From positions 1-64,000 of the forward strand of contig NZ_JAGGOW010000143.1 in assembly GCF_018614135.1 (NCBI RefSeq): a stretch of 64,000 nt of DNA. The letters are read 5' to 3'. The notes below the pieces were generated by a model. That model was given only the letters and a program-made list of their open reading frames with translations, ran no database searches and was not told where the DNA came from. This document shows positions 31,976 to 40,111 of the stretch, one piece after another. Position 1 is the stretch's first letter. Every line of letters begins with the position of its first letter. The position numbers and the translations under genes were made by a program. Origin of the DNA: Streptomyces sp. ISL-66. GTDB lineage: Bacteria > Actinomycetota > Actinomycetes > Streptomycetales > Streptomycetaceae.

Positions 31976-33028
31976 ATGGCCATGGCCATGAAGAAGCGCG
32001 AAGCGCATGTGCGCCCGGGCAATCGCGTCACTGGGATTGCCGCTGTTCTCGCCGTCGCAGCCGCCTCGTGCCTGCTGTCCGCTCATACGGGTTCCGGCGC
32101 GAGGACGCCGTCCACGACGGGCGTTCCGGCCGTGCGCGCCGTCGGCGCGCGGGACGCGTCCTGTCAGACCTCGCTGCCGGAGAGTTTCTGGCGCGCACCG
32201 GTGGACACGCTTCCCGTGCACCCGCGCTCCGCGCGGTACGTCGCCTCGATCGGCTCCACCGAGCCCTTGCACCCGGACTTCGGGGCGGGGCTCGTCGAGG
32301 GACGGCCCTTCGGCATTCCCATCAACGTCTCGGACGGGACCGTGCCGGAATCGAAGGTTTCCCTGGACTACGCCGAGGAAAGCGATACGTCCGGGTACCG
32401 CATCCCGCAGGATGCCAAGATCGAGAACGGTCCGGCGAGCGACGGGGACCGGCACGTCATCGTCTGGGACCGCGACCTGTGCAAGTCCTACGAGCTGTGG
32501 GACGCGAAACCGCTGGGCGGCAACGCCTGGCACGCCGGCTCGGGCGCCGTCTTCGATCTGCGGAGCAACGCCCTGCGGCCCGACGGGTGGACGTCCGCCG
32601 ACGCGGCCGGCCTTGCCATCCTCCCCGGTCTGGTGCGGTACGAAGAGGCGGCAGCCGGGCAGATCGATCACGCGATCCGCATCACCGTGCCCCGCTCGGA
32701 CCAGAGCTACGTCTGGCCCGCGAGGCACCAGGCGGGCTCCGCGGCGGACGCGTCGCTTCCTCCCATGGGGCTGCGGCTGCGACTCAAGGGCTCGGTGGAC
32801 ACCTCGAACTTGGCCCCGCAGGCCAAGGCCGTGGCCGAGGCGCTCAAGAAGTACGGCGCCATCGTCGCGGACAACGGCTCTGCCTGGTACATCACCGGGG
32901 AGGAGAACTCCGGCTGGGACAACGCCCAGCTCGACGCACTCAAGGGCTTCAAGGGATCCGACTTCGAGGCGGTCGACGCGTCCGGACTCCAGCAGTCGCC
33001 GGACTCGGGAGCCGTTGCGCCGAGGTGA
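31976..33028 (+). CDS. Secreted protein of unknown function
   Basis: 350 residues. A basic N-terminus (MAMAMKKREAHVRPGNRV) is followed by a hydrophobic signal segment (GIAAVLAVAAASCLLSAHTG). The mature protein has RSARYVASIGSTEPLHPDFG, GLVEGRPFGIPINVSDG, HVIVWDRDLCKSYELWD, LRPDGWTSADAAGLAI and WYITGEENSGWDN. This pattern recurs in Streptomyces exported proteins of unknown function. GAGGTGACGGC precedes the ATG. A cell-surface role is likely; nothing more can be said. Confidence 0.75.
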   Translation: MAMAMKKREAHVRPGNRVTGIAAVLAVAAASCLLSAHTGSGARTPSTTGVPAVRAVGARDASCQTSLPESFWRAPVDTLPVHPRSARYVASIGSTEPLHPDFGAGLVEGRPFGIPINVSDGTVPESKVSLDYAEESDTSGYRIPQDAKIENGPASDGDRHVIVWDRDLCKSYELWDAKPLGGNAWHAGSGAVFDLRSNALRPDGWTSADAAGLAILPGLVRYEEAAAGQIDHAIRITVPRSDQSYVWPARHQAGSAADASLPPMGLRLRLKGSVDTSNLAPQAKAVAEALKKYGAIVADNGSAWYITGEENSGWDNAQLDALKGFKGSDFEAVDASGLQQSPDSGAVAPR

Positions 33029-33055
33029 CGTCGGGTCGGGTCTCCTCGACGCCCC

Positions 33056-34381
33056 CTACGCACTGTTCGCCGAGTACTGGGTGGGGGCGGGCGGGGCGAT
33101 CATGGTGTCCAACCGACGGACCGCGGTGCGGCGTTGGACGGTCGAGAGGGCCGCGATCGCCGCGCCGAGGGTGAGCCAGCCCACCGGGCCGGCCGTCATC
33201 ACCAGGCCGGTCAGGAGCAGCGGGCCGGCGGACTTCTGGATGGATTGGGCCATGCCCGCCACGCCCAGGTAGGACGCCCTGGCCTCCACCGGGGCGAGCG
33301 AGAGCGCGAGCTCCCAGGAACTCACCGAACGCATCAGCTCCGCCGCGGTGGCCAGTACCGCCGCGGCGAGGAGCACGAACGACGCGGCCCAGGCTCCGGC
33401 CCCGGCGGTGACGGCCAGGAGGGTGCAGCACGCCAGCATCGTCAGCCCGTACAGGACGACCGCGGCCGCGGCCTGGCGGGGCTCCTCGACCCTCGCCGAC
33501 ACGCGCAGCTGGAGTACGACGACGAGCACGGTGTTGATCACGAGGAAGGCCGGGACCAAGGCGTGCGGTGCGCCGGTGTGGTCCACCAGCCAGAGCGGCA
33601 GGCCGACGCCCAGGATCGAGTCGTCCAGGTTCATCGGTATGTCGAGCAGCACGAAACGCAGATAGCCGCGGTCCCGCCAAGGGCTCGGTGCGCCCGGTGG
33701 GCCCGCCGGAGCCGCCGCGTCGCCGGTGCGCGCGGCCACGAGCCCCTGGCCGCGCGGCTCCCGGGTGCGCCAGACGAGGGCGGCGGCCGCGAGGAAGGAC
33801 AGGGCGTTGGCCAGGATCAGGGCGTGGTAGGCCTCGCGGGCCCCCACGGCGAGACCGATCGCGGCGATGCCCGCGCCGAGGGCGTAGCCGGCGTTCGCCG
33901 TACTGCGCGACAGCGCCTGGTAGGTGGTTCGCCGCTCACCCGCCACGCGCGTGGCGAAGAGCATCTCCAGGGTCTTGGCCGCCCGGTCTCCCAGGTACGT
34001 GACGGCGACCAGGGGCAGGAGCACGTCGAACCGGGTGACCACGAGCAGTGAGCCGAGGGTGCCGAGGCGCAGGAGGTGACAACCGATCAGCAGGGACCGC
34101 ACCGGGAAACGGCCTGCCAGGTGGCCCGCCAGCGGCGATCCGGCGATGCCCGCCACGGCGGCCGCGCCGAGCAGGAGACCGAGCCGACCGGCGTCCAGGC
34201 CGATGACGAAGAGGAAGAACAGGACGGAGGAGGCGGCCCACACGCCCGTGCCGGTGCGGTCGAGGAACTGGGCGAGCAGCATGATGCGGGCGTCCCGGCC
34301 TCCCGGCGGACGGCGCAACTGCGCCACCAGGCCGGGCCGGACCGGCCGCACCTTCCGCGTCCCCACACCGCGCCGCCACAT
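33056..34381 (-). CDS. MFS transporter
   Basis: 441 residues with about 12 hydrophobic segments. GDRAAKTLEMLFATRVAGERR and DAGRLGLLLGAAAVAGIAGS are the recognisable MFS features. The start is the ATG at 34381 after two palindromic operator-like sites. The transporter is divergent from the saccharopine-dehydrogenase-like gene at 34611, and both promoters lie between the palindromes and the genes. It is probably a drug or metabolite efflux pump; the substrate is unknown. Confidence 0.85.
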   Translation of the reverse strand: MWRRGVGTRKVRPVRPGLVAQLRRPPGGRDARIMLLAQFLDRTGTGVWAASSVLFFLFVIGLDAGRLGLLLGAAAVAGIAGSPLAGHLAGRFPVRSLLIGCHLLRLGTLGSLLVVTRFDVLLPLVAVTYLGDRAAKTLEMLFATRVAGERRTTYQALSRSTANAGYALGAGIAAIGLAVGAREAYHALILANALSFLAAAALVWRTREPRGQGLVAARTGDAAAPAGPPGAPSPWRDRGYLRFVLLDIPMNLDDSILGVGLPLWLVDHTGAPHALVPAFLVINTVLVVVLQLRVSARVEEPRQAAAAVVLYGLTMLACCTLLAVTAGAGAWAASFVLLAAAVLATAAELMRSVSSWELALSLAPVEARASYLGVAGMAQSIQKSAGPLLLTGLVMTAGPVGWLTLGAAIAALSTVQRRTAVRRLDTMIAPPAPTQYSANSA

Positions 34382-34406
34382 CCCAGGCCTCCGAGTCCCC
34401 CGCCGA

Positions 34407-34430
34407 AGGTATCTCGATATCGAGATACCT
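34407..34430. promoter_or_regulatory. Perfect 24-bp palindrome, operator-like
   Basis: The site is self-complementary over all 24 bases; its core is TATCTCGATATCGAGATA. It is 26 bases from the MFS start codon. The form fits a MarR-type dimeric repressor site. No MarR gene is adjacent in this window. Confidence 0.85.
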
Positions 34431-34452
34431 GGCGGTAGACTGCCCGAGATCA

Positions 34453-34468
34453 ATCTTGACGTCAAGAT
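34453..34468. promoter_or_regulatory. Perfect 16-bp palindrome, second operator-like site
   Basis: ATCTTGACGTCAAGAT is fully self-complementary and lies 22 bases beyond the first palindrome, between two divergent genes. It shares the ATCT...AGAT frame with that site, so the same regulator may bind both. Confidence 0.8.
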
Positions 34469-34610
34469 ACTTTCGGGCACCGGCCACGGGTCAGCATGCG
34501 GGACCCGGCGTGGCCGAAACTGCACGGATGCTGTCGTTCCAGACCCTCACGGTCGAACGCCTCGCGCGGCGAGACTCGGATCATCAGGACATCGAGGACG
34601 GGGAAAGACG

Positions 34611-35642
34611 ATGAGCACGACGGCTGCAGTGGTGGTTTATGGGGCGACAGGGCACACCGGTCGCTTCATCGTCGCCGAACTCCGGAGGCGGGGTATCTCC
34701 AGCGTCATCTCGGGCCGCAACGCCGCCCAGTTGGAGCTGTTGGCGGCCGAGTGGCCGGGCGTGAGCGTGCGGCCGGCCTCCGTGGACGACACGGACTCGC
34801 TGGACCGGGCCCTCGCGGGCGCTGCGGCCGTCATCAACGCCGCCGGTCCCTTCGCGGTGACGGGAGGCCCCGTCGTCGAGGCGGCCCTGCGCGCGGGGAT
34901 CCCGTACCTCGACGTCGCGGCGGAACTCGAGGCGAACACGGCGACGTTCACCGATCACGCGGAAGCGGCCCGGAAGGCGGGCACCCCGGTGGTGCCCGCG
35001 ATGGCCTTCTACGGCGGACTGGGTGACCTGTTGGCGACCGCGGCGATGGGAGAGTGGACCTCCGCGGACGAGGTGCACGTCGCGTACGGGTTGAGCAGCT
35101 GGCACCCCACGCCGGGCACGCGGACGGCCGGTGAGGTGTCCCACGAGCGTCGCGCGGGCCGGCGGGTGCGGTACACGGGCGGTGCGCTCCAGTACCACGA
35201 CGACAAGGTGCGGGAGCAGGACTGGCTCTTCCCGGAGCCGCTGGGCCGGCGGCCGGTGATCGCGGAGTTCACCATGGCCGACGTCGTCACCGTTCCCAGC
35301 CACCTGGACGTGCCCGAGGTCCGGACCTACATGGCCGTCGAAGCCGCGCGGGACCTGGCCGGGCAGGACACGCCGACGCCGGAGGCGGTGGACGCTCTGG
35401 GCCGGTCGGAGCAGACCTTCGTCGTCGACGTGCTGGTCCGCTCGGGTGGCGTCGAACGGCGCGCCACGGCCCGTGGCCAGGACATCTACGCGATCACCGC
35501 GCCGCTGGTCGTGGAGGCCGTCGAGCGGATCCTGGCGGGCCGGACGCGGACCACGGGCGTGGCCTCGGCGGGCGCGATGTTCGACGCCGCGGACTTCCTG
35601 CGGGCGCTCTCCCCCGACCTGTCGGTCGAGTTCCCGGGCTGA
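34611..35642 (+). CDS. Saccharopine-dehydrogenase-like NAD(P)-binding protein
   Basis: 343 residues. VVYGATGHTGRFIVAELRRR is a Rossmann nucleotide-binding start, followed by SGRNAAQLELLA, AAAVINAAGPF and GIPYLDVAAELEAN, matching the saccharopine dehydrogenase NADP-binding/trans-acting enoyl-reductase-like family. It is a cytoplasmic reductase of unknown substrate. It is divergent from the MFS pump and probably controlled by the same palindromic sites. A strong terminator follows its stop. Confidence 0.85.
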   Translation: MSTTAAVVVYGATGHTGRFIVAELRRRGISSVISGRNAAQLELLAAEWPGVSVRPASVDDTDSLDRALAGAAAVINAAGPFAVTGGPVVEAALRAGIPYLDVAAELEANTATFTDHAEAARKAGTPVVPAMAFYGGLGDLLATAAMGEWTSADEVHVAYGLSSWHPTPGTRTAGEVSHERRAGRRVRYTGGALQYHDDKVREQDWLFPEPLGRRPVIAEFTMADVVTVPSHLDVPEVRTYMAVEAARDLAGQDTPTPEAVDALGRSEQTFVVDVLVRSGGVERRATARGQDIYAITAPLVVEAVERILAGRTRTTGVASAGAMFDAADFLRALSPDLSVEFPG

Positions 35643-35656
35643 CCCCCGCACGCAAG

Positions 35657-35695
35657 CGACGCCCGCCCAGGAGTAGCTCCTGGGCGGGCGTCGCC
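35657..35695 (+). terminator. Intrinsic terminator, 18-bp stem
   Basis: The arm 35657-35674 pairs perfectly with 35678-35695 around TAG. It lies 14 bases past the stop of the saccharopine-dehydrogenase-like gene. Confidence 0.85.
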
Positions 35696-35814
35696 GCGTC
35701 GCGCCGTCACAGGACGAGGCGTCCTGGACATCGAACGGTTTTCAAAGGGCGTGGTCCCCACCCCCGCGGTTCCCTCCCCCGCCGGCGGCCGCCCCCGTCA
35801 GCGGTCGCGTCCTC

Positions 35815-36189
35815 TCATCGAAGGCTGGGGAGGAAGTTGTAGCAGCCGCTGCCGTCCCCGTCCTTGGTCTCAGTCAGGATCGAGGAGCCCGTTGCAGGGC
35901 CCACGATCCCGTCCTGGGACAGCCCCTCCCACTTCTGGAACGCCTTGATCGCACCGTAGGTGTCGGGGCCGAACGCGCCGTCCTCGTCGATCACGTGATA
36001 ACCGGTCTGGTAGTGCAGGGAGTTGGCGAGTACCTGGAAGCACCTCACGCCGTTGTACGTGTTCGCCTGGCCGTAGCCGATCCAGGGCGCCCCGGGCACG
36101 GCGTTCGCCGGTCCCCCGGACACGCCCAGGACGAGGCAGGTGAGAGCGGTGGCGAGCCCGGCTCGCGTCATCGCCTTCTTGATGTTCAC
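35815..36189 (-). CDS. Secreted peptidoglycan-binding-domain protein
   Basis: 124 residues from a GTG at 36189 (GAGGA upstream). It has a signal peptide (GLATALTCLVLGVSGGPANA), then a PG_binding_1-like domain: VRCFQVLANSLHY, DGAFGPDTYGAIKAFQKWEG and QDGIVGPATGSSIL. The domain binds cell-wall peptidoglycan or helps position wall enzymes, and no catalytic domain is attached. Two Cys (RCFQ, GCYNF) could form a disulfide. Typical of small Streptomyces exported proteins. Confidence 0.85.
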   Translation of the reverse strand: MNIKKAMTRAGLATALTCLVLGVSGGPANAVPGAPWIGYGQANTYNGVRCFQVLANSLHYQTGYHVIDEDGAFGPDTYGAIKAFQKWEGLSQDGIVGPATGSSILTETKDGDGSGCYNFLPSLR

Positions 36190-36344
36190 AGTCGTAGTCC
36201 TCGGTTGCTCGCGTTCCTGAATGGCGGTGAGCCGAGGGCAACGATGCCCACCTCCCCCAACGAAGGACCAACAAGGCGCCAACGGGGACGGTGGATCCAG
36301 GGTTCCCCGGGGTGCCTACACCCCGTACCGTTCCCCGGTCGCCT

Positions 36345-37527
36345 TCAGCTTCGCCCGCCCTGCGGATCACGGACGGCGGCGAACAGTTCGAGTGCGCTCT
36401 TGAAGTGCGCCTCGGCTTCGTCCTGCCGCCCGGACAGGTCGAGCGCCTTGCCCAGACTGCGGTGGGTGTGAGCCTGTACGACGAGGTCGCCCAGGCGTTG
36501 CGCGGCGCGCAGCGCCGCGGTCTGGGTGACGACCCAGTCGGCCCACTGCCCGCTCCAGTACAGATACGTCTTGACGGCATAGGCGAGCTGCCAGCAAGCC
36601 CTGTCGAAGCCGGCCGCCGACGCCTGGCGGATCACCCCCAGGAGCACCGCGTGCTCGGCCGTGAACCACGCCCTGGCCCCGGCCAGGTCGGCCAGGACCT
36701 CGGGCCGGACGTGCCGCGAGGCCAGTGGGGGGAGTTCGAGCGGGGCCAGTTGGGGATCCATCAGACGGATCCCTTCCTGGGCGGTGTACAGGTAGTGCTC
36801 CAGCTGCCGCTCCAGGGCCGAGGCCCGGGCTTCGCCGGTGTCCACCAGCTCCCCCAGCTCCGAAGGAGCTGGGGGAACACCGCGAGCGCCTCCCCCTGCC
36901 GGTCCGTCCGGTGCAGCACGAGCATCAACTGCCGGTGGAGGCCTCCCGCAAGGGGTGCTCGGCCGCGAGCAGCGCCAGTTCGGCCGCCAGGCCCTGGTGG
37001 CGGCCCAGTCGCAGCTCCGCCTCGCAGCGCAACTCCATGGCGAGCAGCCAGGATTCGTCGAGCGACTGGATGCGCCGCGCGTAGGGCATGACCTCCGCGA
37101 GGGCCGGGACGTCGGCCAGCGGCCTGCCCCGCCACAGTTTCAATGCCTTGGCGCACTCGCGGCGGACGGATTCCCAGTCTTGATGCCTGTGTGCGGCGCG
37201 GGCCTTGTCCAGCGCGGCCTGGTGGAGGTCCATGTCGAGTTCCCCCTCGCCCACCTCCAGGACGTATCCGGGCGGTACGGCGCGCAGTCGGCCGGCGGCG
37301 ACCTCGCCGAGTGCCCGCCTCAGGCGCGACAGGTGGTTGTGCAGGGAGCTGGAGGCCGTGGCGGGCGGGCGTTCCCCCCACAGGGCGGCCTTCAGATCGT
37401 CCGAGGCGACCACTTGGTCGTGCTGGAGGAGCAAGCTGGCCAGCAGGACCTTGGCCTTGGGCTGACCGATGACGAGCGCGCTCGCGCCGTCGTGGACGGT
37501 CAGCGGGCCCAGCACCCCGAAGCGCAT
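36345..37527 (-). pseudogene. SARP/AfsR-type regulator with two apparent single-base deletions
   Basis: MRFGVLGPLTVHDGASALVI opens an OmpR-like winged helix (QPKAKVLLASLLL, SSLHNHLSRLRRALG), then a bacterial transcriptional activation domain. The frame ends after LREASTGS. In the next frame the expected sequence continues (GLHRQLMLVLHRTDRQGEAL, AVFPQLLR). Near 36860, at an 11-bp hairpin (36851-36861 with 36865-36875), it shifts again to DTGEARASALERQLEHYLY and runs on to 36345. Restoring one base at each of two G/C-rich sites would give an intact SARP of about 395 residues. Either the gene is dead or the sequence has two small errors. The ATG at 37527 has AGGAG eight bases upstream. SARPs activate antibiotic clusters. 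Confidence 0.75.
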
Positions 37528-37854
37528 GTGCACGACTCCTCCCCCGGGACCCCGATGACCGGCGCGGTCAGCCGCTCACTCGGCTCAAGATACGGTGATC
37601 ACGCCTCCGTACTCCAAGGGTTTGGCGCGAGTTGCGAAGCGGAGCGGGTCGCCGACGCCCCCCTTCGGCAAGGTGCGGGGCATCGGGTCCCTTCCGTTTC
37701 CCGTCGGCCGGCCAAGGGTTGCGGGATCCAGGGCCATCCGGCGTAACGGGGGCGTGTTCCCCCCGGCCGGCCGACCGGACGGTGGATAGTCGTTCGGTGG
37801 CCGGCGCCGTGCGCCGCCGATCCAGGCCGAGGCGACACAGGGAGAGTGGATCCG
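37528..37854. other. Gene-free spacer between divergent genes
   Basis: 327 bases between the broken SARP gene and the SH3-domain gene. No coding sequence is supported. GTGGATAGT around 37783-37791 could be a -10 region for the downstream gene, but no matching -35 was convincing. Confidence 0.5.
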
Positions 37855-38187
37855 ATGGTGAAGAAAGCACTGCTGACGTACGCACTGGCGGCGGGCGTAC
37901 TGATCGGCCCGATGGGTACGGCCGGCTGGGCGGCCGACGGCCCCGAGCGGGCCGACAACCACCCCGTGGGTGTGGTGGACTCCCGGGCGCCGCTCAACGT
38001 CCGCGAGAGGCCGACCGTGTACTCGGACGCGGTGGGGAAGCTCTATCCGCACGAGCGGGTGCTCCTGTCCTGCCAGCAGCGCGGAGGATGGGTCGACGGC
38101 AACCCGGTGTGGTACCGGCTCCGAGGCTCCCAGGGCTGGGTGTCGGCCCGCTACGTGCACAACCTCCAGCCGGTCCGCCCCTGCTGA
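37855..38187 (+). CDS. Secreted bacterial SH3-domain protein
   Basis: 110 residues. A signal peptide (VKKALLTYALAAGVLIGPMG, cleavage near GWA-ADG) is followed by one bacterial SH3 domain: PLNVRERPTVYSDAVGKLYP, VLLSCQQRGGWV, VWYRLRGSQGWVSARYV. It is probably exported and wall-binding. The ATG at 37855 is preferred over the GTG at 37846 because GGGAG is better spaced and the basic signal-peptide start follows. Confidence 0.82.
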   Translation: MVKKALLTYALAAGVLIGPMGTAGWAADGPERADNHPVGVVDSRAPLNVRERPTVYSDAVGKLYPHERVLLSCQQRGGWVDGNPVWYRLRGSQGWVSARYVHNLQPVRPC

Positions 38188-38231
38188 ACTCCCCTCCCGG
38201 GTGCCTCACTTCGCTGGTCCGAGGCGCCCGT

Positions 38232-38585
38232 TCAGGGGTGCAGACGGCGCGTCCAGTCCTCGGGGACGCGGTCGGCGGGACCCGGGGCCGACTGGTCGGC
38301 GGGGTGGCTGCCGGGGGGTGCCAGCTCGGGACCCGACTCGTACAGCTCGTTGCCGGCGTAGCTCCAGAACCAGTCCTCGCCCGGTTCGAAGCTCTGCACC
38401 AGCGGGTGACCGGTGGACTTCCAGTGGGCGGTGGCGTGCAGGGCGGGCGAGGAGTCGCAGCAGCCGATGTGGCCGCACTGGGCGCATCGGCGCAGGTGGA
38501 ACCACCAGCCGCCCACCGCGTCACAGTCGAGGCAGCCCGTACCGGTGGACGGGACGCCCGGGTCGACTCCGTCGATGGCGGTCAT
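38232..38585 (-). CDS. UBP-type zinc finger protein
   Basis: 117 residues: TGCLDCDAVGGWWFHLRRCA, then QCGHIGCCDSSPALHATAHW and HPLVQSFEPGEDWFWSY, the Cys/His ladder of the UBP zinc finger (PF02148). In eukaryotes this domain binds the free C-terminus of ubiquitin; the bacterial form is common in actinobacteria and its partner is unknown. It overlaps the upstream histidine kinase gene by four bases and is the last gene of the operon, which suggests a role with that redox-linked kinase. Confidence 0.88.
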   Translation of the reverse strand: MTAIDGVDPGVPSTGTGCLDCDAVGGWWFHLRRCAQCGHIGCCDSSPALHATAHWKSTGHPLVQSFEPGEDWFWSYAGNELYESGPELAPPGSHPADQSAPGPADRVPEDWTRRLHP

Positions 38586-40111
38586 ACGGGCTCCTCGGTG
38601 GTTTCGGGGCCGGACCCTGTGGCGGTGGCGGTACTCGCACCCGCATCGCCTTCGGTGTCCGTGTCCGTGTCCGTGTCCGTGTCGTGAGCGGTCAGCGGCA
38701 GCAGGACCTGGAACCGGGTGTCGCCCGGCGCGGACTCGACCTGGAGGCTGCCGTGGTGCTTGTTGACGACGATCCGCCAGGAGATGTCCAGGCCGAGGCC
38801 CGTGCCCTCGCCGACCGGTTTGGTGGTGAAGAAGGGATCGAAGATGCGGCTGCGGATGTCCGCCGGGATGCCCGGGCCGGTGTCGCGGAACTCCACCAGC
38901 AGCCGGTCGCCCTGCCGTGCCGTGCGGACCGTCAGCGTGCCCTCCCGGCCGGTGCCGGTGATGGCGAACACCGCGTTGTCGATGAGGTTGGTCCACACCT
39001 GGTTGAGCTCCGCCGGGTAGGCGGGCACGTCCGGCACCGAGCGGTCGTAGTCCTTGACCACCCGGATCCGGGGACCGATCTTGCCGGACAGCATCAGCAG
39101 GGTGCTGTCGAGGAGTTCGTGGACGTCGACGACCCGGTGCGGTGCGCGGTCGAGCTGCGAGTACTGCTTGCCGGCCTCCACGAGGTGGGAGATGCGGGTG
39201 GTCGAGTCGTCGATCTCGTCCATCAACAGCTCTGTCTCGACCGTGTAGTTGAGCCAGCCGATGGCCCCCGGCAGGATGTCCTCGGCCACGGTCGCCGCGA
39301 CGTGCTCCAGCCAGTCCGTGTCCAGACCCGCCTGGACGAAGGTGGGCGCGACCCGCCAGCCCTCCGCGATGCCGTGGTCCTCGAGCCAGTCGGCGAGTTC
39401 GTCCTCCCGGTCGGAGGCCTCCAAGGGGCTCAACGACGGTGCCTTCGCGACCCGTTCCGCGGTGCGTTCCTGGATCTCGATGAGGTCGGCCAGCGCCTCA
39501 CGGGAGTAGGTGCCCTGCGCGATGTGGGCCAGCTTGTGCCGCATCTTGCCGACCCGTTCGCGCAGCGCCGCGGTGGCCCGGACGGCGGCGGCGGCCGGGT
39601 TGTTGAGTTCGTGGGTGAGCCCGGCGGACAACGAGCCGAGGGCCAGCAGCCGTTCACGCTGCCCGATGGCCTGCTGGGTGGAGCGCGAGCCGAAGAAGAG
39701 TCCCTCCAACAGGTGCGCGGCCATCGGGAACCATTCGCGCATGACGTCCGAGAACGACTGCGCGGGCAGTACGAAGAACCGCGTCTGCTCGGTCACCCGC
39801 ATCGAGTTGTTGTACGTCTGGGGCACCCGGTCACCCAGGTAGGCCTGCATGGCCCCCGCGTACACCCCGCGCTGCGAGGTCCGGGACACCTCCACCTCGT
39901 CGCCGCCGACCCTGCGGGACAGGACGACGGTGCCCTCGATCATCACGTAGAAGCAGGTGGCCGGGTCGCCCTCGGTGTACACCGGACCGGCTTCGAACCG
40001 CTCCACCCTGCCCTGCGCGCACAACCGGCCGAGCTGCCCGGGGGAGAGCTTCTCGAACAGGAACAGCGAGGCGATCTCCTGCGGGCCGCACGGCATGACC
40101 TGCCCGCTCAT
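38582..40111 (-). CDS. Histidine kinase with N-terminal cyclic-nucleotide-binding-like domain
   Basis: 509 residues. Residues ~15-140 form a cNMP/Crp-like sensor domain (LSPGQLGRLCAQGRVERFEA, GDPATCFYVMIEGTV). The H-box is GSLSAGLTHELNNPAAAAV, with the phospho-accepting His. Then come N-box NLIDNAVFA, G1 FRDTGPGIPADIRS, F-box FDPFFTTKP and G2 GTGLGLDIS. It has no membrane segment, so it is cytoplasmic. The C-terminal tail has a DT dipeptide run coded by tandem GTGTCC hexamers. Overlap by four bases with the response-regulator/thioredoxin-reductase gene pairs the two as a signalling unit. Confidence 0.9.
   Translation of the reverse strand: MSGQVMPCGPQEIASLFLFEKLSPGQLGRLCAQGRVERFEAGPVYTEGDPATCFYVMIEGTVVLSRRVGGDEVEVSRTSQRGVYAGAMQAYLGDRVPQTYNNSMRVTEQTRFFVLPAQSFSDVMREWFPMAAHLLEGLFFGSRSTQQAIGQRERLLALGSLSAGLTHELNNPAAAAVRATAALRERVGKMRHKLAHIAQGTYSREALADLIEIQERTAERVAKAPSLSPLEASDREDELADWLEDHGIAEGWRVAPTFVQAGLDTDWLEHVAATVAEDILPGAIGWLNYTVETELLMDEIDDSTTRISHLVEAGKQYSQLDRAPHRVVDVHELLDSTLLMLSGKIGPRIRVVKDYDRSVPDVPAYPAELNQVWTNLIDNAVFAITGTGREGTLTVRTARQGDRLLVEFRDTGPGIPADIRSRIFDPFFTTKPVGEGTGLGLDISWRIVVNKHHGSLQVESAPGDTRFQVLLPLTAHDTDTDTDTDTEGDAGASTATATGSGPETTEEPV
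38655..38678. repeat. Four tandem GTGTCC hexamers inside the kinase gene
   Basis: Four perfect copies plus a near copy encode a run of Asp-Thr in the kinase C-terminal tail. Changes in copy number would keep the frame. Confidence 0.8.
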
